Part shown: in pieces, positions 12,390-24,970 of the stretch | How positions within the stretch are numbered: position 1 is the stretch's first letter | Layout: each line of letters starts with the position of its first letter | Origin: Ophthalmolycus amberensis | Lineage: Eukaryota > Chordata > Actinopteri > Perciformes > Zoarcidae | Direction of reading: 5' to 3' | Length of the DNA stretch: 64,000 nucleotides | NCBI GenBank assembly: GCA_024529925.1 | Contig: JAFEUB010001412.1 | Coordinates: 1-64,000, forward strand | Made by a program: the position numbers and the translations under genes | Notes under the pieces: model-generated | Told to the model about the DNA's origin: nothing | Seen by the model: the letters and a program-made list of their open reading frames with translations, nothing else | Databases searched by the model: none

Positions 12390-15300
12390 AAGAAAGTATG
12401 TCCAGCACAGCGCAGCAGCTGGTATGGCTGTTTTTGTATCTTTTAATTGAACGCAAAGGCAGCATATTAAAAGAGGAAAAAAGCTGGTGCTCTCATCTCT
12501 CTACCCTTCCTCAGGTGATCTCAACCGGGTTTGTCAGTGTGTGTGTGTGTGTGTGTGTGTCTGTGTGTGTGTGACTCGGTGCGTGCTGCTGAACTAAAGC
12601 TCAGTGGCCTTCCTCGGTCCACAAGCAAAAGATGTGATGTGACCATCTGACTGGATTTACTGTGACCCAGTGAAGCTGAATTCTCGGCTGCTGCACAGAC
12701 AACCATGGCTTTGCTGACCTTTGCTGAATTCCTTCTTAATTGAAGAGACAGCTTAGTGTGGGAAGACACAACAACATTCAAAAAGCATTTAGTTGGGTAG
12801 ATTATTTTCACTTGAGGTGAGCTTAGTCACTGGCTTAGTCATCAGAAACATTCACCGCGCTCCCTTCTGCTCCAAACACGCTGAGCCTCGGACTGGGATT
12901 ACGACAACATTCAATACTACAATGGCAGACATATAAATCTAATCTAACCAATCAATAGTGTATATCTTCATCAGTTTGTTTATTCGGCTGGTGAAGGGCA
13001 TTCGGAGAGATGAGGTGCATTGTGATTTTGAGACATAATTACTACATTCAGCTGAGGTTTTTGGAGCTGTCCTTGGATATGCCAGTTTCCTCTCAATAAT
13101 TGGCTGCGGGATTCCCGGCTGTGAGCTTGCTGTTTGTCCAGTTATGGCAGCTTCTGCTTTGCAACAGTCCCTACTGACCAAAAGTGCTGATTCCTAGTGA
13201 TTTTATCAGAGAACTTATTCTCTCTTAATCGCAAAACGGTCTCCAGATGCCTTTTTTTTTTTTTTTTTGTGCGAGTCAGCCCCAGTTTGATTAATGTGAT
13301 CTGGGAGCGCTGAAACTGCTGCCAGGCTCAGAGGTGTCACCCAACACTGCTGAATAAATGAACAGAACTAATTGTTTGTTTATGATTTGAAATATTAATA
13401 ACATTGAATATATGAGGCCGTCAGTTGAAATCACCGTTTGGGACAAATATGCGCTGTGGTTTGTGTAGCTTCGTATAACCATTAACAGCAACAGCATCGG
13501 CTGCCCCGGCATTAGGACTTCTCCTAAATAAAATGAGGCTACATTAGTTGGTCTTTGATGCAATTATACTATCCCCTGACTGTGTCTATGATTAAACTAG
13601 CTTGCATGTGGTTTTTGGGAAGTTTTAGGGGGTAAACATTTGAAGGGGAAACAGCTGGAGATGGCAGCGAAGATAGTGGCTTCTGTTAACGAGATGATGA
13701 AATATTCTCCAACAGCTTACTGCACATTGCATATCTTCACTTGGCTGTATGACATTCACAGAGGAAAACAGAGAGCTGTCACAGTTACAGTTACACTGCC
13801 ATGGAGACCTTGAATGATTGTCATCAAGTATTATTTCACTTCAAGGATCCTCAAGTTCCACCCTGACAGGTGCTCTCTAGTCACAGATTAATGGACTAGT
13901 ATGTTGTGCTCGAGAGCCACTTAGAGGATGCACCAGGGTTTCCACAGGCAGTAGGATAATGAGTACAGAGACGGTGCAGCGCTTGTGTACGAGCCCTGGA
14001 AATCCAAACCTACTGATTCTGTTCAGATGTTGCATTTCGGAGCCTCATCAGGATTTCTGCTCCCTGTCTCTCTAATGCCGCGAGTTTAAAGAGGATAACG
14101 TTGAATCTGGAGACTAAATCCCATCTCCCTCGCGGTGCAAACCCCAGGCAAAGATTTGTTTACGCTGTGCTTTATCAGTGATCTGGGAAGCATTGTAAAT
14201 CCTTCGCATCTCCGCTTTCATCTCCATACAGCACCTTGATCCTCACTGCGTCATTAGTGCTGCGGCTATAATGAGAGCGTAGGGTGAAGAATTGCAACCT
14301 TCTGGTTACATTGCTTTTGTACGGTGTGTGTGTGTGGAGGTGAGTGGTGTGTGTGTGTGGAGGTGGGTGCAGCGGCACTACTCATTATAAAAAAGACTTT
14401 ATGTAAATCCAAAAGCCTCCGTCGTTGTTAATCTTGGTGAGGAAGCGATCCCCAACATTTTATTGTGCAGCACGCAGTTCTCAAAATGAAATAAGATGAT
14501 GATGTTGATTATGGCTGCTAGTGGGGAGCAAATAGGCAGGTCTGAATTATTCCAGAGCATCTAATCAGTAACTTCATTTTGTTTCATTGCACAATGGACA
14601 ATCTTCTGGAGTAGCAAAACAAACCAATATATATCTGTTTGCAAATGTATGGGGTGAATAGTTGCCATTTTCATGTATTGTATTGCAGTCGTTGTCATCG
14701 GGTTTTTATTACTTTAGTTCCCATATGGCCTAATTCATAATTCTCTAAAACCAGAAATATATGAACGTAATGTCAGTTATGTTTTTTGTGATTTGTTCCC
14801 TATTTAAAAATGTAATATATAGTGTCCCCTGACAGCTTTGCTGACTGATTTCATCATTCCATCAGTTTCGGTTATTTTGTGCTATTTTTAGTGTCAGAAG
14901 ATGCGCTGCAGTTTGTGCTGATTGAGAGGATTTGCCGCTCTGTCAAAAGTAAAATCCTGAGAGAAACACTTAACATTACTACGACTTTTGACATGAGAAT
15001 ACCCTCATTTTACAGATGCATTACTGACAATGTGACGTGCGTGTAGAAATGTCGGTGTTCCATTGAAAAGCCGTCAGTCAAACAGATCTTGGGCAATCAT
15101 GAGGTTTATTTTGGATATCTTCATGAGCCGTGACACCGTATTCAAACAGCAGTGTGTCGGATCTCATTTGATTTGCAAGTGTCGTATTACGCCGCTGGAT
15201 TGGCGTCACCTTATTTGATGTCTTATCATTATTCCAGTCTACATTCGACCGCCTACTACTGCTGGCAGAACATAGCCCCACTCTTAATTTTCAAAATGAA

Positions 15301-17030
15301 CATGCCCTCATGCAAATTAAATGGGGTTTTATTAGCTTTCAGTAGACAGCATTTCAAGTGAAGAGAAAATCCCCCATTGCCCACCCACATTTTCTGTAGA
15401 CAAAATGTTTCCTTATTCAGGACTGATGGCACCTGTGGACTACCAATTAGGTCAGAAAGCGAACAAACGCGATCTCTAAGCAGCCGAGAGTGTTTGTAAA
15501 TGTAAAGCCAAAAAAATAAAAATGATTTGTTTTTGTGATTTAAATTCCAAATGTGAAATATATGCAGTGATCAATAACCTGTTTCCTGCTCCTTTGTGTG
15601 CTCTGTTCATCGTAAAAAGGTGTCGAAAGAAGCAATGCTCTACAGTTAGTTCCCAAAGACAGTCTCCCTCGTGGCTTTTAAAGCAAGCTGTCTGGGCTGT
15701 TCTGACATACCGTCAGCTATTATTCCCGATGCCTCCCATGGGGTTGTCCTCTCCATAAACTCTTCCCCTTCACTGAGCCCCTGCCTCCCATCACCAGCAT
15801 GCTTGTTAAACAGACACACACATTAGTCTAACTCATGTTTCCTCAGAGGCCCACAAGTCTGCCAAGCCAAAGCTCCTGCTTATCACTCAGCCTCTGCCCT
15901 GTGTGTGTGCAAGTAAATGTGTGTGTGTGTGTGTGTGTGTGTGCACATTATACTCCTGCTCTGCCCTCGGATAAAACCTCTCAAAGTATGCGTACTTTTT
16001 CTTTTTCCCTCTAAATAGCAAAGTGTGTTTGATTTGTTTGGCTTGAACTGGAGAAGATTTGACCCAGAATCCTTCAGCAGAGGGGAAAGTATGCTAATTT
16101 TCCACTTGAATAAAAATAAAAATATCCTGATAAAGAAGGAACTTTGTGAAGAATATTCTGATATACTGTATAGCTTAACACATCATCCCAACATACTGTA
16201 TATTCAGATTAATCTGCGCCAAGAGGAACTCCGTCTTTGAATCATAAATCTCTGCAGGTTAAGTGGAGTTTGAAGGCAGTCACATCACTGTATCTGCATA
16301 TAAGTTCCTCAAAAGCGTTGAGGTCAAGCACATCAAAAGTATTCTGAGGTATCGAATAGAGAGACTTACCCAAGGGTAAGGTAAGCAACTGTAAGCAAAA
16401 CCAAATCACAGCATCAGTGTTATGAACTAAATCTGCAGAACTAACATCCCAGATGTGTTGCAGCATCCAGGCCTGTGCAGCAGATCAAGTCAGCTCCTGC
16501 ATGAGCACAAACAGTGTGCTCCTGGTAAACACCAGAAGCAGGCCATTACACCGCTATTCGTGACAAAATAAACAGAGCAAGACCCGTATTGTTCCAATCA
16601 AATCTTTTAGTAATTTAACCTAAGGATTTTGTCATTAGTGTCCCTGTTGTTTCCAGTTGCTACAGCAAGTTCACAATCTGTCTGTTGTTGAAAAATCAAC
16701 TCTTGTTAGTTGTTTGTTGGCTCGTCACTGCTCCCTTTAGGAATCGTTCCCTGGGTATGTTTCCTTATTCATAATTTCCTGACTTCGCGAAGAGGATATT
16801 CAAAATTGAATGCTGTCCATTTGTGACATTTGTTTAAAAAAGAAAGTGGTGAAATATGAAGGTCATGCAGCAGGCAGATAAGACAAGCAAGCACTATATT
16901 AATATGAAATATTTATATTGTTTATTTTGAAAGAATATTAAATTTAACTATTTCGTTATTAGCAAATCAAATCCCCATGTGATGTACATCCACTTTAGAC
17001 ATATTTATGACATACATTTTAAAAGCTCAA
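12390..17030. other. Gene-free stretch with microsatellites
   Basis: Contains (GT)n at 12537-12572, T17 at 13252-13268, a doubled GGTGTGTGTGTGTGGAGGTG unit at about 14322-14368, (GT)n at 15919-15942, and an octamer-type motif at 15310-15317. No gene is supported; the open frames here are under 100 codons. Confidence 0.6.
15285..15360. promoter_or_regulatory. Candidate regulatory block with POU octamer
   Basis: ATGCAAAT, the octamer bound by POU factors, is fused to TTAAATGG at 15310-15323 and followed by TTTTATTAGC. Clustered POU and homeodomain sites are typical of neural enhancers. Only motifs support this. Confidence 0.25.
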
Positions 17031-17035
17031 TCTCA

Positions 17036-17340
17036 GCTTGAAAGGAATAGTAGAGTGTTAGATAAGAAGATCTGTTTGCTAATATCAAGCTAATGCTAAC
17101 AGCCTGATAGCTTAGTTATTCATAAAGACTGGAAACAGGAAAAAGGCGAGCCTGACTGTGTCCAAATGTAACAAAATCTACCGACCAGCAACTGCAAATT
17201 TAACCTGTTACATTGTATTGGTAATAACTGAAATGCTAACACGTTAGCTTCATCTTTGTTCTACACAAAGCTAATCGCCTCGTAGTTGTAGCTACTTATT
17301 TAGCGTACAGACATGAGAGGGGTCTACATTTTCTCACTAT
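17036..17340. repeat. Copy of the palindromic dispersed repeat (family A)
   Basis: Begins AAAGGAATAG, then GTTAGATAAGAAGAT, and includes AAGACTGGAAACAG, GCTAACACGTTAGC and ATTTAGCGTACAGACAT. These are landmarks of the 56.2-kb full copy, though diverged. Confidence 0.65.
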
Positions 17341-17344
17341 TGGC

Positions 17345-18540
17345 AAGAATATGATTAAGACTACATTCCCAAAATGTTGAGCTGTTGCTTAAATGGTGGT
17401 AAAGTTTGTTCTGGATCCTTCGTCGTGACTGTTTGTCTTTGTACACTTAATCCTCAAGGCTTTAGTGAAGCTCTCAAAATGTTTGTTCAGATGCTTTTGG
17501 GGCCTAATTAATGGTAATCCTTGAGTGACACTAAAACTTTAGTTTAATGTTACTTTTTTCCGTATAATTTCTTTCTATTGGAATACGCTAATGCAGTTTT
17601 CATTTTTATCCAAATCAATTAAAGTGAAAAAGACAACCTCTGTCAAAGTGTTCAGTCCATTAACTGTAAATTAAGTCTAGGACGATGCCTTCTTTTTCAA
17701 AAAACCTTGTCAGACTAGAACTTCTACACCAGAGCCGCTCATAACGACACATCTCTTTCATTCTCTTCCCCGTGTCTCAGCCCAGAGGAACACTGGACTG
17801 CTTCCAATTGCCCTGCACCACATTTTCCCACCCAGATGCAGAATATTTACTTTTTAAAAAGATTTTAAAACCACACCAGATGCTCACTGTTTAACCCTTT
17901 GCTGGGACGTGATCCAGATTCGATATCTTTCTCACACACAGACTTTCCCCTGCGGTCAATTAAAACACACATTGGTAGATTTTGGCATGTTAAATATTAC
18001 TACAGCATACTTCCAGTGCATCAACTGCTTTAAAGTAAAATTACTTTTGAAATAAGAGCATGAGAGAAAAAGGATTGTAAAGAGGAATTTTATAAGGTGA
18101 GTCTAACATGATAACTTGCCAACACTATGATATATGATAGCTAAGTAAAATACTTACAGCCTGGGGACAACCCTGCTGTGTCTTACAATTGTAAAATCAA
18201 TGTTTAAGCTCAATAGCAGCCTATGGGAGATGCTCGTCATAAAGGTGATGTCTTACTTTGCCAATCCACTCAGCCACTCCACTCAGTGCCACATAAACTG
18301 ATTAAACTGATCTTTTACTGTAGTGCTGCAGCATAATGCATCATACTGTACAGTCGATCTGGATGACTGTAGGGGTGCTGGTAGTAGTGTGCTCGGTACC
18401 TCATCTCACAATTAAAACTGCCTCATCCACCTTTTCACATTTGTTCTGAACAATAGCATCAGAGCAAATTCTGTTTGGCTTTAATCTCAGGAGAAATGTG
18501 TCAGGTGAATCTTGATGGAGCTACGTCTTTGCTACGAGCT
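17345..18540. other. Gene-free stretch, nothing recognisable
   Basis: Unique-looking AT-rich sequence. I see no gene, repeat or site that I could support. Confidence 0.5.
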
Positions 18541-18559
18541 CTTTAGATGCTAATCAAAG

Positions 18560-18860
18560 CCGCACCATGCTGCGAGCCTGTGGCTCTGCTGACGACGTCC
18601 CTTGGGGGATTAAATCTGATTTCTCTTTTGGTCTGAGTCACTCTTTTGAGTGTCCGACTCGCTCCGGTGCTGGGCGAGAGTACTATCCGTGTCACTGATA
18701 CCATAGTGTACTGTTGTTTGATGTTGGACTTGTCTCTGAGGCGCTCCGGCTCATCTATCACAGTAAGTTTGAATGGCGGACGGGGACGGCGGCGGAACAG
18801 AGGCAGGTTGCTCCGACCCTCCCTTCTCTCACTATACACTTAGTAATCTGTGCCGAGGCT
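18560..18860 (+). promoter_or_regulatory. CpG-rich patch, possible promoter or first exon
   Basis: CpG content is much higher than in the surrounding kilobases. A strong donor-like CA|GTAAGT lies at 18761, and ATGGCGGACGGGGACGGCGG begins at 18773, resembling the start of many vertebrate housekeeping genes. The 61-codon frame from this ATG (Met-Ala-Asp-Gly-Asp-Gly-Gly-Gly start) matches nothing I know and soon becomes low quality. It could equally be part of a transposon or a retrocopy remnant. Confidence 0.25.
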
Positions 18861-18869
18861 ATTCCCTCA

Positions 18870-19390
18870 ATGGAGAATGGAGACCTTGTGTTCTGAGGCT
18901 CCAGATGGGCAAAAACAACGTAACACACACACACCACTACGACTCTCCAGTGAGATAACGGAAGGCTATGAGGATGTCTTGAATTTAAATTGTAAAATGA
19001 TAATAGTAGGTTATTTTCTCTTTCAGCCTCTTACTATGAGCAGTGGGCTCGTACAACAACACAATATTTTCTGTGACAGTTTTGGTTATTTCATGTCATC
19101 GTTCTCACAAGTGTGGAACGGGTGTTGTCACGCATGTCAATGCATCGATGATGATCAGGGTTTAGCAAATTTGAAATCAAAGCATGATGACAGTCGTCAG
19201 GGTTGTTTGCCCATGTGGTCAGTCCACTGTCATTTAAACCTGATCACATGCACACTGTCCTGATGAATCAGAGTATAAAATGTTGAACTAATAGTAAATG
19301 GTGCCGATGGGTGTTTTGTTTCCCAAACTTGAAGTCTAATTGTTGCTTATTAAGTCACAAATGTTTCCTGTTATATTGAAAAGTTTTCAG
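18870..19390. other. Gene-free stretch beyond the brinp 3' end
   Basis: A stretch of unique-looking sequence downstream of the brinp poly(A) signal. The open frames are not family-like. Nothing else is recognised. Confidence 0.5.
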
Positions 19391-19395
19391 GGGGT

Positions 19396-19401
19396 TTTAT
19401 T
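19396..19401 (-). terminator. Poly(A) signal AATAAA of the brinp gene
   Basis: TTTATT on the plus strand is AATAAA on the minus strand, 175 nt downstream of the TAG stop. It is the first canonical hexamer after the stop. The resulting 3' UTR of about 200 nt is short for this family, so a further downstream site may also be used. Confidence 0.55.
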
Positions 19402-19576
19402 CCATAAAACTACACTGAAATTAATAAAAACATCACATTTAATTGCACATAAGTGTATGTACACCACATCCTTGAACAACATATCACACAATTGACACAA
19501 ATGGATCCAGCTGACAAAGGATACAGGTCTGTCCGTGGCAAGGAAATAGTACAAAACATCAAATAGTGGCCATCAA

Positions 19577-20711
19577 CTAACTACACAGCTTATTCGCCTC
19601 GTACTCCTCGTAGTTTGGTTGTCTGGCACTGAAAGCTTGCAGGGCAGTGAGTATCCTGGTCACGTCTGCACTGGACAGTTTGAGTCTGTGGCGGAGCAGA
19701 CAGGCGAACAGATCCACGTGTGGGGCCCCGGGAGGAGAGAGGCGGTTAACCCTGTAGCGCAGCTCCACCAGCTGCAGCAGGGCCGAGTCCTGTGATCCCT
19801 GAGTGTACGGGTAGTCTATCTGCAGAATCAGGTCCTGGATAGCCTCGGGGTCGAAATGCACGCTGTATCCGAACAGCTGCATGCTGTTCACTTTCATGTA
19901 GCCGATGTTGTTCGACGGCTCTGTCGCCTCCAGAGGCTCATAGTACACCGTCGTGTTCTTGCTGCCTCCTGTCACTCCCACAGGGTCCCTGATACGACTC
20001 CTCAGGTAGAAATGAACCGTCTCAAAAAAACTCTTCCATCTGTTTCCTAGAGTTAAAGTCCAATTATAGCAGTGCAAAGGGATATCCAGCTTGGTTCGCT
20101 CCCAGTCAGGGAATCCGTGCTGACCTATAGGCATGGTCCAGCTCTCTGAATGGCTGCCCCCGAAGGGATTCACGAACAGAGATAACGCCGGCTCCAGAGT
20201 GCTGTTTCTGGTGAGGCAAAACTGGACGGCAAGTCCGAGGAGCATATGAATGCGGTTGGACTTCACCCGGTTGCTCTTGAGGGTGAGCAGCATCCTTTTC
20301 CTCCAGGACGGGTCAAACCAAGTGTTCACGCGCACGTCATTGCTCACAAACACACCGTGCAGAGCGATGCGGGGGTCACGCCGCTGGAGCAGGTAGCGCA
20401 GCTCCAGATCCTGCAGGTCTCGGTCACTCTCCAAGCCCAGGTAGGGGTCCGTAGGGTCGGGCACGGCGGGCCGGCAGGCTCCCTGGGTGAGGGTGAAGCC
20501 AAGGTTACAGCTGGAGCAGCGTGTCCTGTTCTCCGTGGAGCAGGAGGCGCAGCGGGCACCGTCGCCCACAGAGCAGGGAATGAGGCCCTGGCAAGGCGGA
20601 TGGTTGTAGGGGCAGGAGCAGCTGCGGTTCTCGTCACTATAAACACCAACCTGATTGTTCTCACTGCAGTATAAAATGGAGAGGGCGTAGCTCAACCAGA
20701 AGTGCAGAGGC
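19577..20711 (-). CDS. brinp2: brinp coding exon 7: large C-terminal exon
   Basis: Residues 413-790 and a TAG stop at 19577-19579. The acceptor TTTCCTCAG|G opens with RPLHFWLSYALSILYC. A Cys cluster follows (C428, C444, C446, C453, C459, C467, C470, C478, C481, C492), laid out like an EGF- or furin-type repeat. Conserved blocks then include RDLQDLELRYLLQ, NTWFDPSWRKRMLLTLKSN, NPFGGSHSESW, GNRWKSFFETVH, FYLRSRI, DYPYTQGSQDSALLQL and LLRHRLKLS. Sequons include NRS 441, NRT 474, NST and NWT. The segment NNQVGVYSDENRS (432-443) is more divergent from the human paralogues I recall than its surroundings. Human BRINPs also carry this part in one large last exon. Confidence 0.97.
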
Positions 20712-23700
20712 CTGAGGAAAGAGACGACAGTTGGGTTAAACACAGAACATCTCATTCATATTTTGTTACTTTGAGTCTTTTTCATGTTTTCTGTGATAAT
20801 GGGATGAAGGAAATGTGATTTTTAATGTGCAGCAAAAAACAATTTTAGCTAAACTCGGCTGGAGTTCCAGAAGCAGAATCGGATCAAAATGAATATTTAA
20901 ACGTATTGAATTCCCCTGCTGTGTTGCAGATGGGTGGTGATGACACAACATACTAACAAATGCACATACGCATACATACATACACACATACACACACTAT
21001 ACATACTCTTTTTGTTTCGTGGCTTTTTAGTCTCACGTTTATACTACTTTTACAGCACAGTGACTATGCTATTAAAATACAATTACAATGTGAAAAAGCA
21101 AATAAATAAAACACACAAATATTCAGTTTCAAATGGACACAAAAAAACAGACTTACCCAGTGACTATAAACCACTATTGTATTCTTTTTTTACAAGTAGA
21201 AGGGTTGTGATAAAGATGTGTAATTGGACTGTGGACTGAGGAGGCAGTGCCTGCATTTGACAAGTGAGCTGATGGATTGTGTCATTCAGTTAATTTCCCT
21301 GCCAGAAATAGCTATAAACATAGAGTGTGCATGAGAGAGGAATAAATCTGAGTGAAGTTATGACCACATCGGTCTCCGATAGGCTGCAGCAATAGATTAT
21401 CCAGGTGGGACTGCTGCTGAAACAGCAGCTGTTATAGTAAAAACAATACAGTGATAAATATAACCAAAGTCGTCATGTATTACTGGCCACAGCAGCTTGG
21501 ATTCTAGGATGTGATTCCATTAAAACAAATGGATTATTATATGAGACATTTTAAAATGCTGTATTGATTGTAATGCAGTTCAAACCTCAAACAGTGAAAG
21601 TTGTCTGTTTGTCCAAACACGATGGATGCCGTTTGTTTTGTCTCTCCCCCCGGCGGAACAGAGGAGCAGCTTTGCCCCTGTCAGCACTTTTTCACATCAC
21701 TCCACTACTGTTTCTCAAGTGCCTTCTAATAAGTACCGTCCTGCTCTGCTGCTTTCTCCAAGCGCCTAGCGCATAAATCATTTTCATAATTATAAGTTTT
21801 GGGGAGCACCTTGGGTTAACGGGCAGCGGTATAAATAGTCCCCTCTCTTGTTCTCGTCTTGCCTCTTACCTCGTCCTCTGTAGGATTATTTTCGGCTTTT
21901 TTCGGCACCTCTTGCTGAGGCTGAAGAGCTTGTTAACGGTGCGGCGAGCTTTCGCGAAAAGCTGGTTGCCACTGGTCTCCAGCTGCCTGTAGCGCTGGAG
22001 CACGCTGGCATCCGTCCTCCACATGTGTTCCACGACAGATGTGTTTACAGCGTAATGGGTTGGCAGTTTCTCAACAAAGCTTTGGAACTCCTCTGGTAGG
22101 AAAGAAAGAACATGAATAAATAAAGTCTGCCTGTGGCGACGAGCCGCAGGGTAACACTATCCCTGGAATAAAAAACCAACTGTCTCCTTCTCATTGTTTG
22201 TCCCAGAAAAGCAAACAGCTCAAGAGGAGCAATAACAGCTGCAACATGCCAAGAAAGCATGTTTTGTTATTTCGATTTTCTTCAGAGGAAGGGAATGCTG
22301 ATTTCATGAGCATCTCAGACAACAAACTCCTTTCATATTTCGTTTCAGCGAGCGGATACATGTTCACCACCTATTGCCAGCATAGAGCACTGTACACCTT
22401 CAAAGCAACTACCGGTAGTCTCTTAATTAGAAATGAGTGACACTGAAAGCAAAACTTCAGCTTTTGCCTTCAACAATGTGAAAGTAGGGTGGGCTGCTGC
22501 TGTAACTTAAATCACACATGGTGTCAAACATTACACTAAAATGACGCGAGTCTGAAAAGTTCCGTGACATTTTCTGATGCAGGAGGAAACTTCCTGTCAC
22601 ATCCCTCAAACATCAACAATAGTATCGTCGTATAAACCTGGCCTCGAGATCAGCAGGTCCTTTCTCCTGATTTGTGCCACGAAACAATCGATCAGAGTTC
22701 CGGGTAAATTGCTACTTGCTGCTAACCTTCTGGTCGGGTGTGTTTATAGTAATTATAGCACTGTCTAGAAATGAGTGCAATAGTAAAAATGTTCAGTAGG
22801 TGTTTGATTGCCAGCCAGGCGTTGTGTATAGTTGGTTAATTTGTGTGTGTAGACACTTATTCATGTGCACAGAGCTCAGGAAAATTATTACAGGAGCCGT
22901 AAATCAGGAAAATACAGTCAGCGTGCTCTGATACAGGAGACCTTTCAATCAATGTCACACAATCAATGACGGAGCTCCACAGTGTTCACGGTCACCGGCC
23001 ATGACGATCAGGTCAGTGGTGCTCTAACTGCAGCAGTTAATTCAACAAAGTAGTACAACTTATTTGGCATTATGATTTCATAACCTTAATTCTTTTTTAT
23101 ACACTTTTTGTATGTTAGTTACCTTTTTATTTGGATTTGTCTTTTTGTCATTATGAGAGCTTTAAATGATTGACTTTACAAACAATCTTCCCGAGAGTAA
23201 GAAAAGATTGATACCACGCTTATATCTACACGGTAAATATGAAGCTACAGCTTCCAGTTGTTTAGAATAGCTTAGCGTAAAGACTGGAAACAGGCAGCAC
23301 CTCTAAAGCGCACTAATGAACACGCTATATCTCGTTGTGTTTCAACAACGTAAGGGTGGGTTTATTTGAAGTTATCGTCTGAGCTATTTTTACACTTCGT
23401 ACAGATTAAACAAACACGACTTCACGTGTTTGATATTTACAGTAGGTATGAGAGGGGTATTAAAATCCTCATCAAGAAAACGATCCTTAAAGGTCATTAC
23501 ACCTTGTTATGTGATTCTTCACAGCACTCTGAGAACAGGCTTTTTGAAAGATCTGTGTATTTTCACACACTTCAGCCCTGAGCACCTAAAGAGGACCGGA
23601 AGCATCATTTGATTTGACACAATGAGTGGCAGGTCTCTTGATTCAGCAGCTGGCAGTTTTTGACAGCCAAGAATGCATTTAGAACAACAACAAGACATGT

Positions 23701-24936
23701 GTTTTTGTTCATGTTCCAAAGAACAGCATTCTGAGAGGTTCAAAAGCCCATGTTCAACCCGCGAGTTCTTTGAAAGCGCCATTCAAGCTGACATTTTCAA
23801 GTCCTGTTTTTGGTGCGTCACAGTGAATTAAATTCCCCGACTTACCGGATTCTTTAAACTCCTGGTTTGTCAGCCTCCAGGTGTCTCTGATGCGCATCAG
23901 GTTGCTTTCCAGAGTTCCGAGGTCAGAGAGAGGACAGTTACACAGAGGGAAGTCCACGCTGCACTCGCACCAGCAGTCGCTGCTCCGGCACACAAAGTGG
24001 CCCTCAGATTTACAGCCGACGTAGTTGAGAGCCGCCTGAATGAAGCGGCTCTGCAAGTAGCCTGGTAGGATGACCTGCAGCCCTGTGGAAGGGACAAGAC
24101 TCGATGACGATGGGCTGAGGTCACATGGAAATAAATTATGGCAAATTGTTATAATAATAAAAATAATAACACTTTTCTTACTGGAGATAATTATTTTTTT
24201 CCAAATAATAAAAATGAAACCCATTCAAACAAGGGCAGATAGACAATGAAATTAGACAAAGTTGCTGATGGGCTATATCTTCGTTGTTGGCAGTAAAGTC
24301 GAGAACAAAACCCAATATGAATTGATCCCACTAACAAGCATTGTCTGTGTAGCCAAAGCCTGAAGTACCTCAACTCCTGCCATAGACCTCCATTAAATCT
24401 TTAAAGTGTAACTTCACCCCCAGGTCTGAGCATAAGTCCACCCACAGCATCATTTCGAAAAATGCTAAAAAGTAAGGGGCTGAGAGATGAAACCACACAC
24501 ACTTTCGTATGACAAAAGACTTGATGCAGCGTTGACAAACATGACAGCTACTGTAGCTTGGAAAATAAAGATAGTGCACTGAATGTGATGGATTCTCTGT
24601 TTATCGGACCATAAATGAGACTCTGATTAAAGGGCGTTGATATTCTTTCATTTCATGATTAGTTCCAAACAATAGTGTTTCTCAGAATTGGCCTTGCAAT
24701 ATCAAGGCTGATTTCAAACAGTAGATGACGTTTTTGAGCCATTTTCAACAACGAAATGCAGATTTTTTTTTTATTGATTTGGTAAGAAATGCAAATATTA
24801 ACAGTGTCAATGATGTGTTTCATCTCAGTGCAGTCATATAATTAAGTGTATATCTTAAAAAACATGTTTAAGTGCACTTCGTCTTTAGGTTATTTAAAAC
24901 ATCATCATTGCACTGGGTAAAATGTAGTGTAATTAC

Positions 24937-24970
<34 letters not shown>

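Noticed and set aside
12521..12811. Frames ending in His-Thr repeats here and at several other CA/GT tracts (2515, 46837, 51795)
   Set aside because: The repetitive ends are translated microsatellites, not protein repeats.
16135..16225. Imperfect inverted pair TCTGATATACTGTATA / TACTGTATATTCAGA
   Set aside because: AT-rich, with mismatches and no target duplication; could be chance.
18543..18839. 98-codon minus-strand Arg-rich frame over the CpG patch
   Set aside because: Arg-rich translation is the expected by-product of CpG-rich DNA; the plus-strand signals here are stronger.
20246..20674. 142-codon plus-strand open frame rich in Val/Ala/Gly, and a 106-codon minus frame at 20344-20664
   Set aside because: Both are shadows of the GC-rich brinp last exon in other frames.
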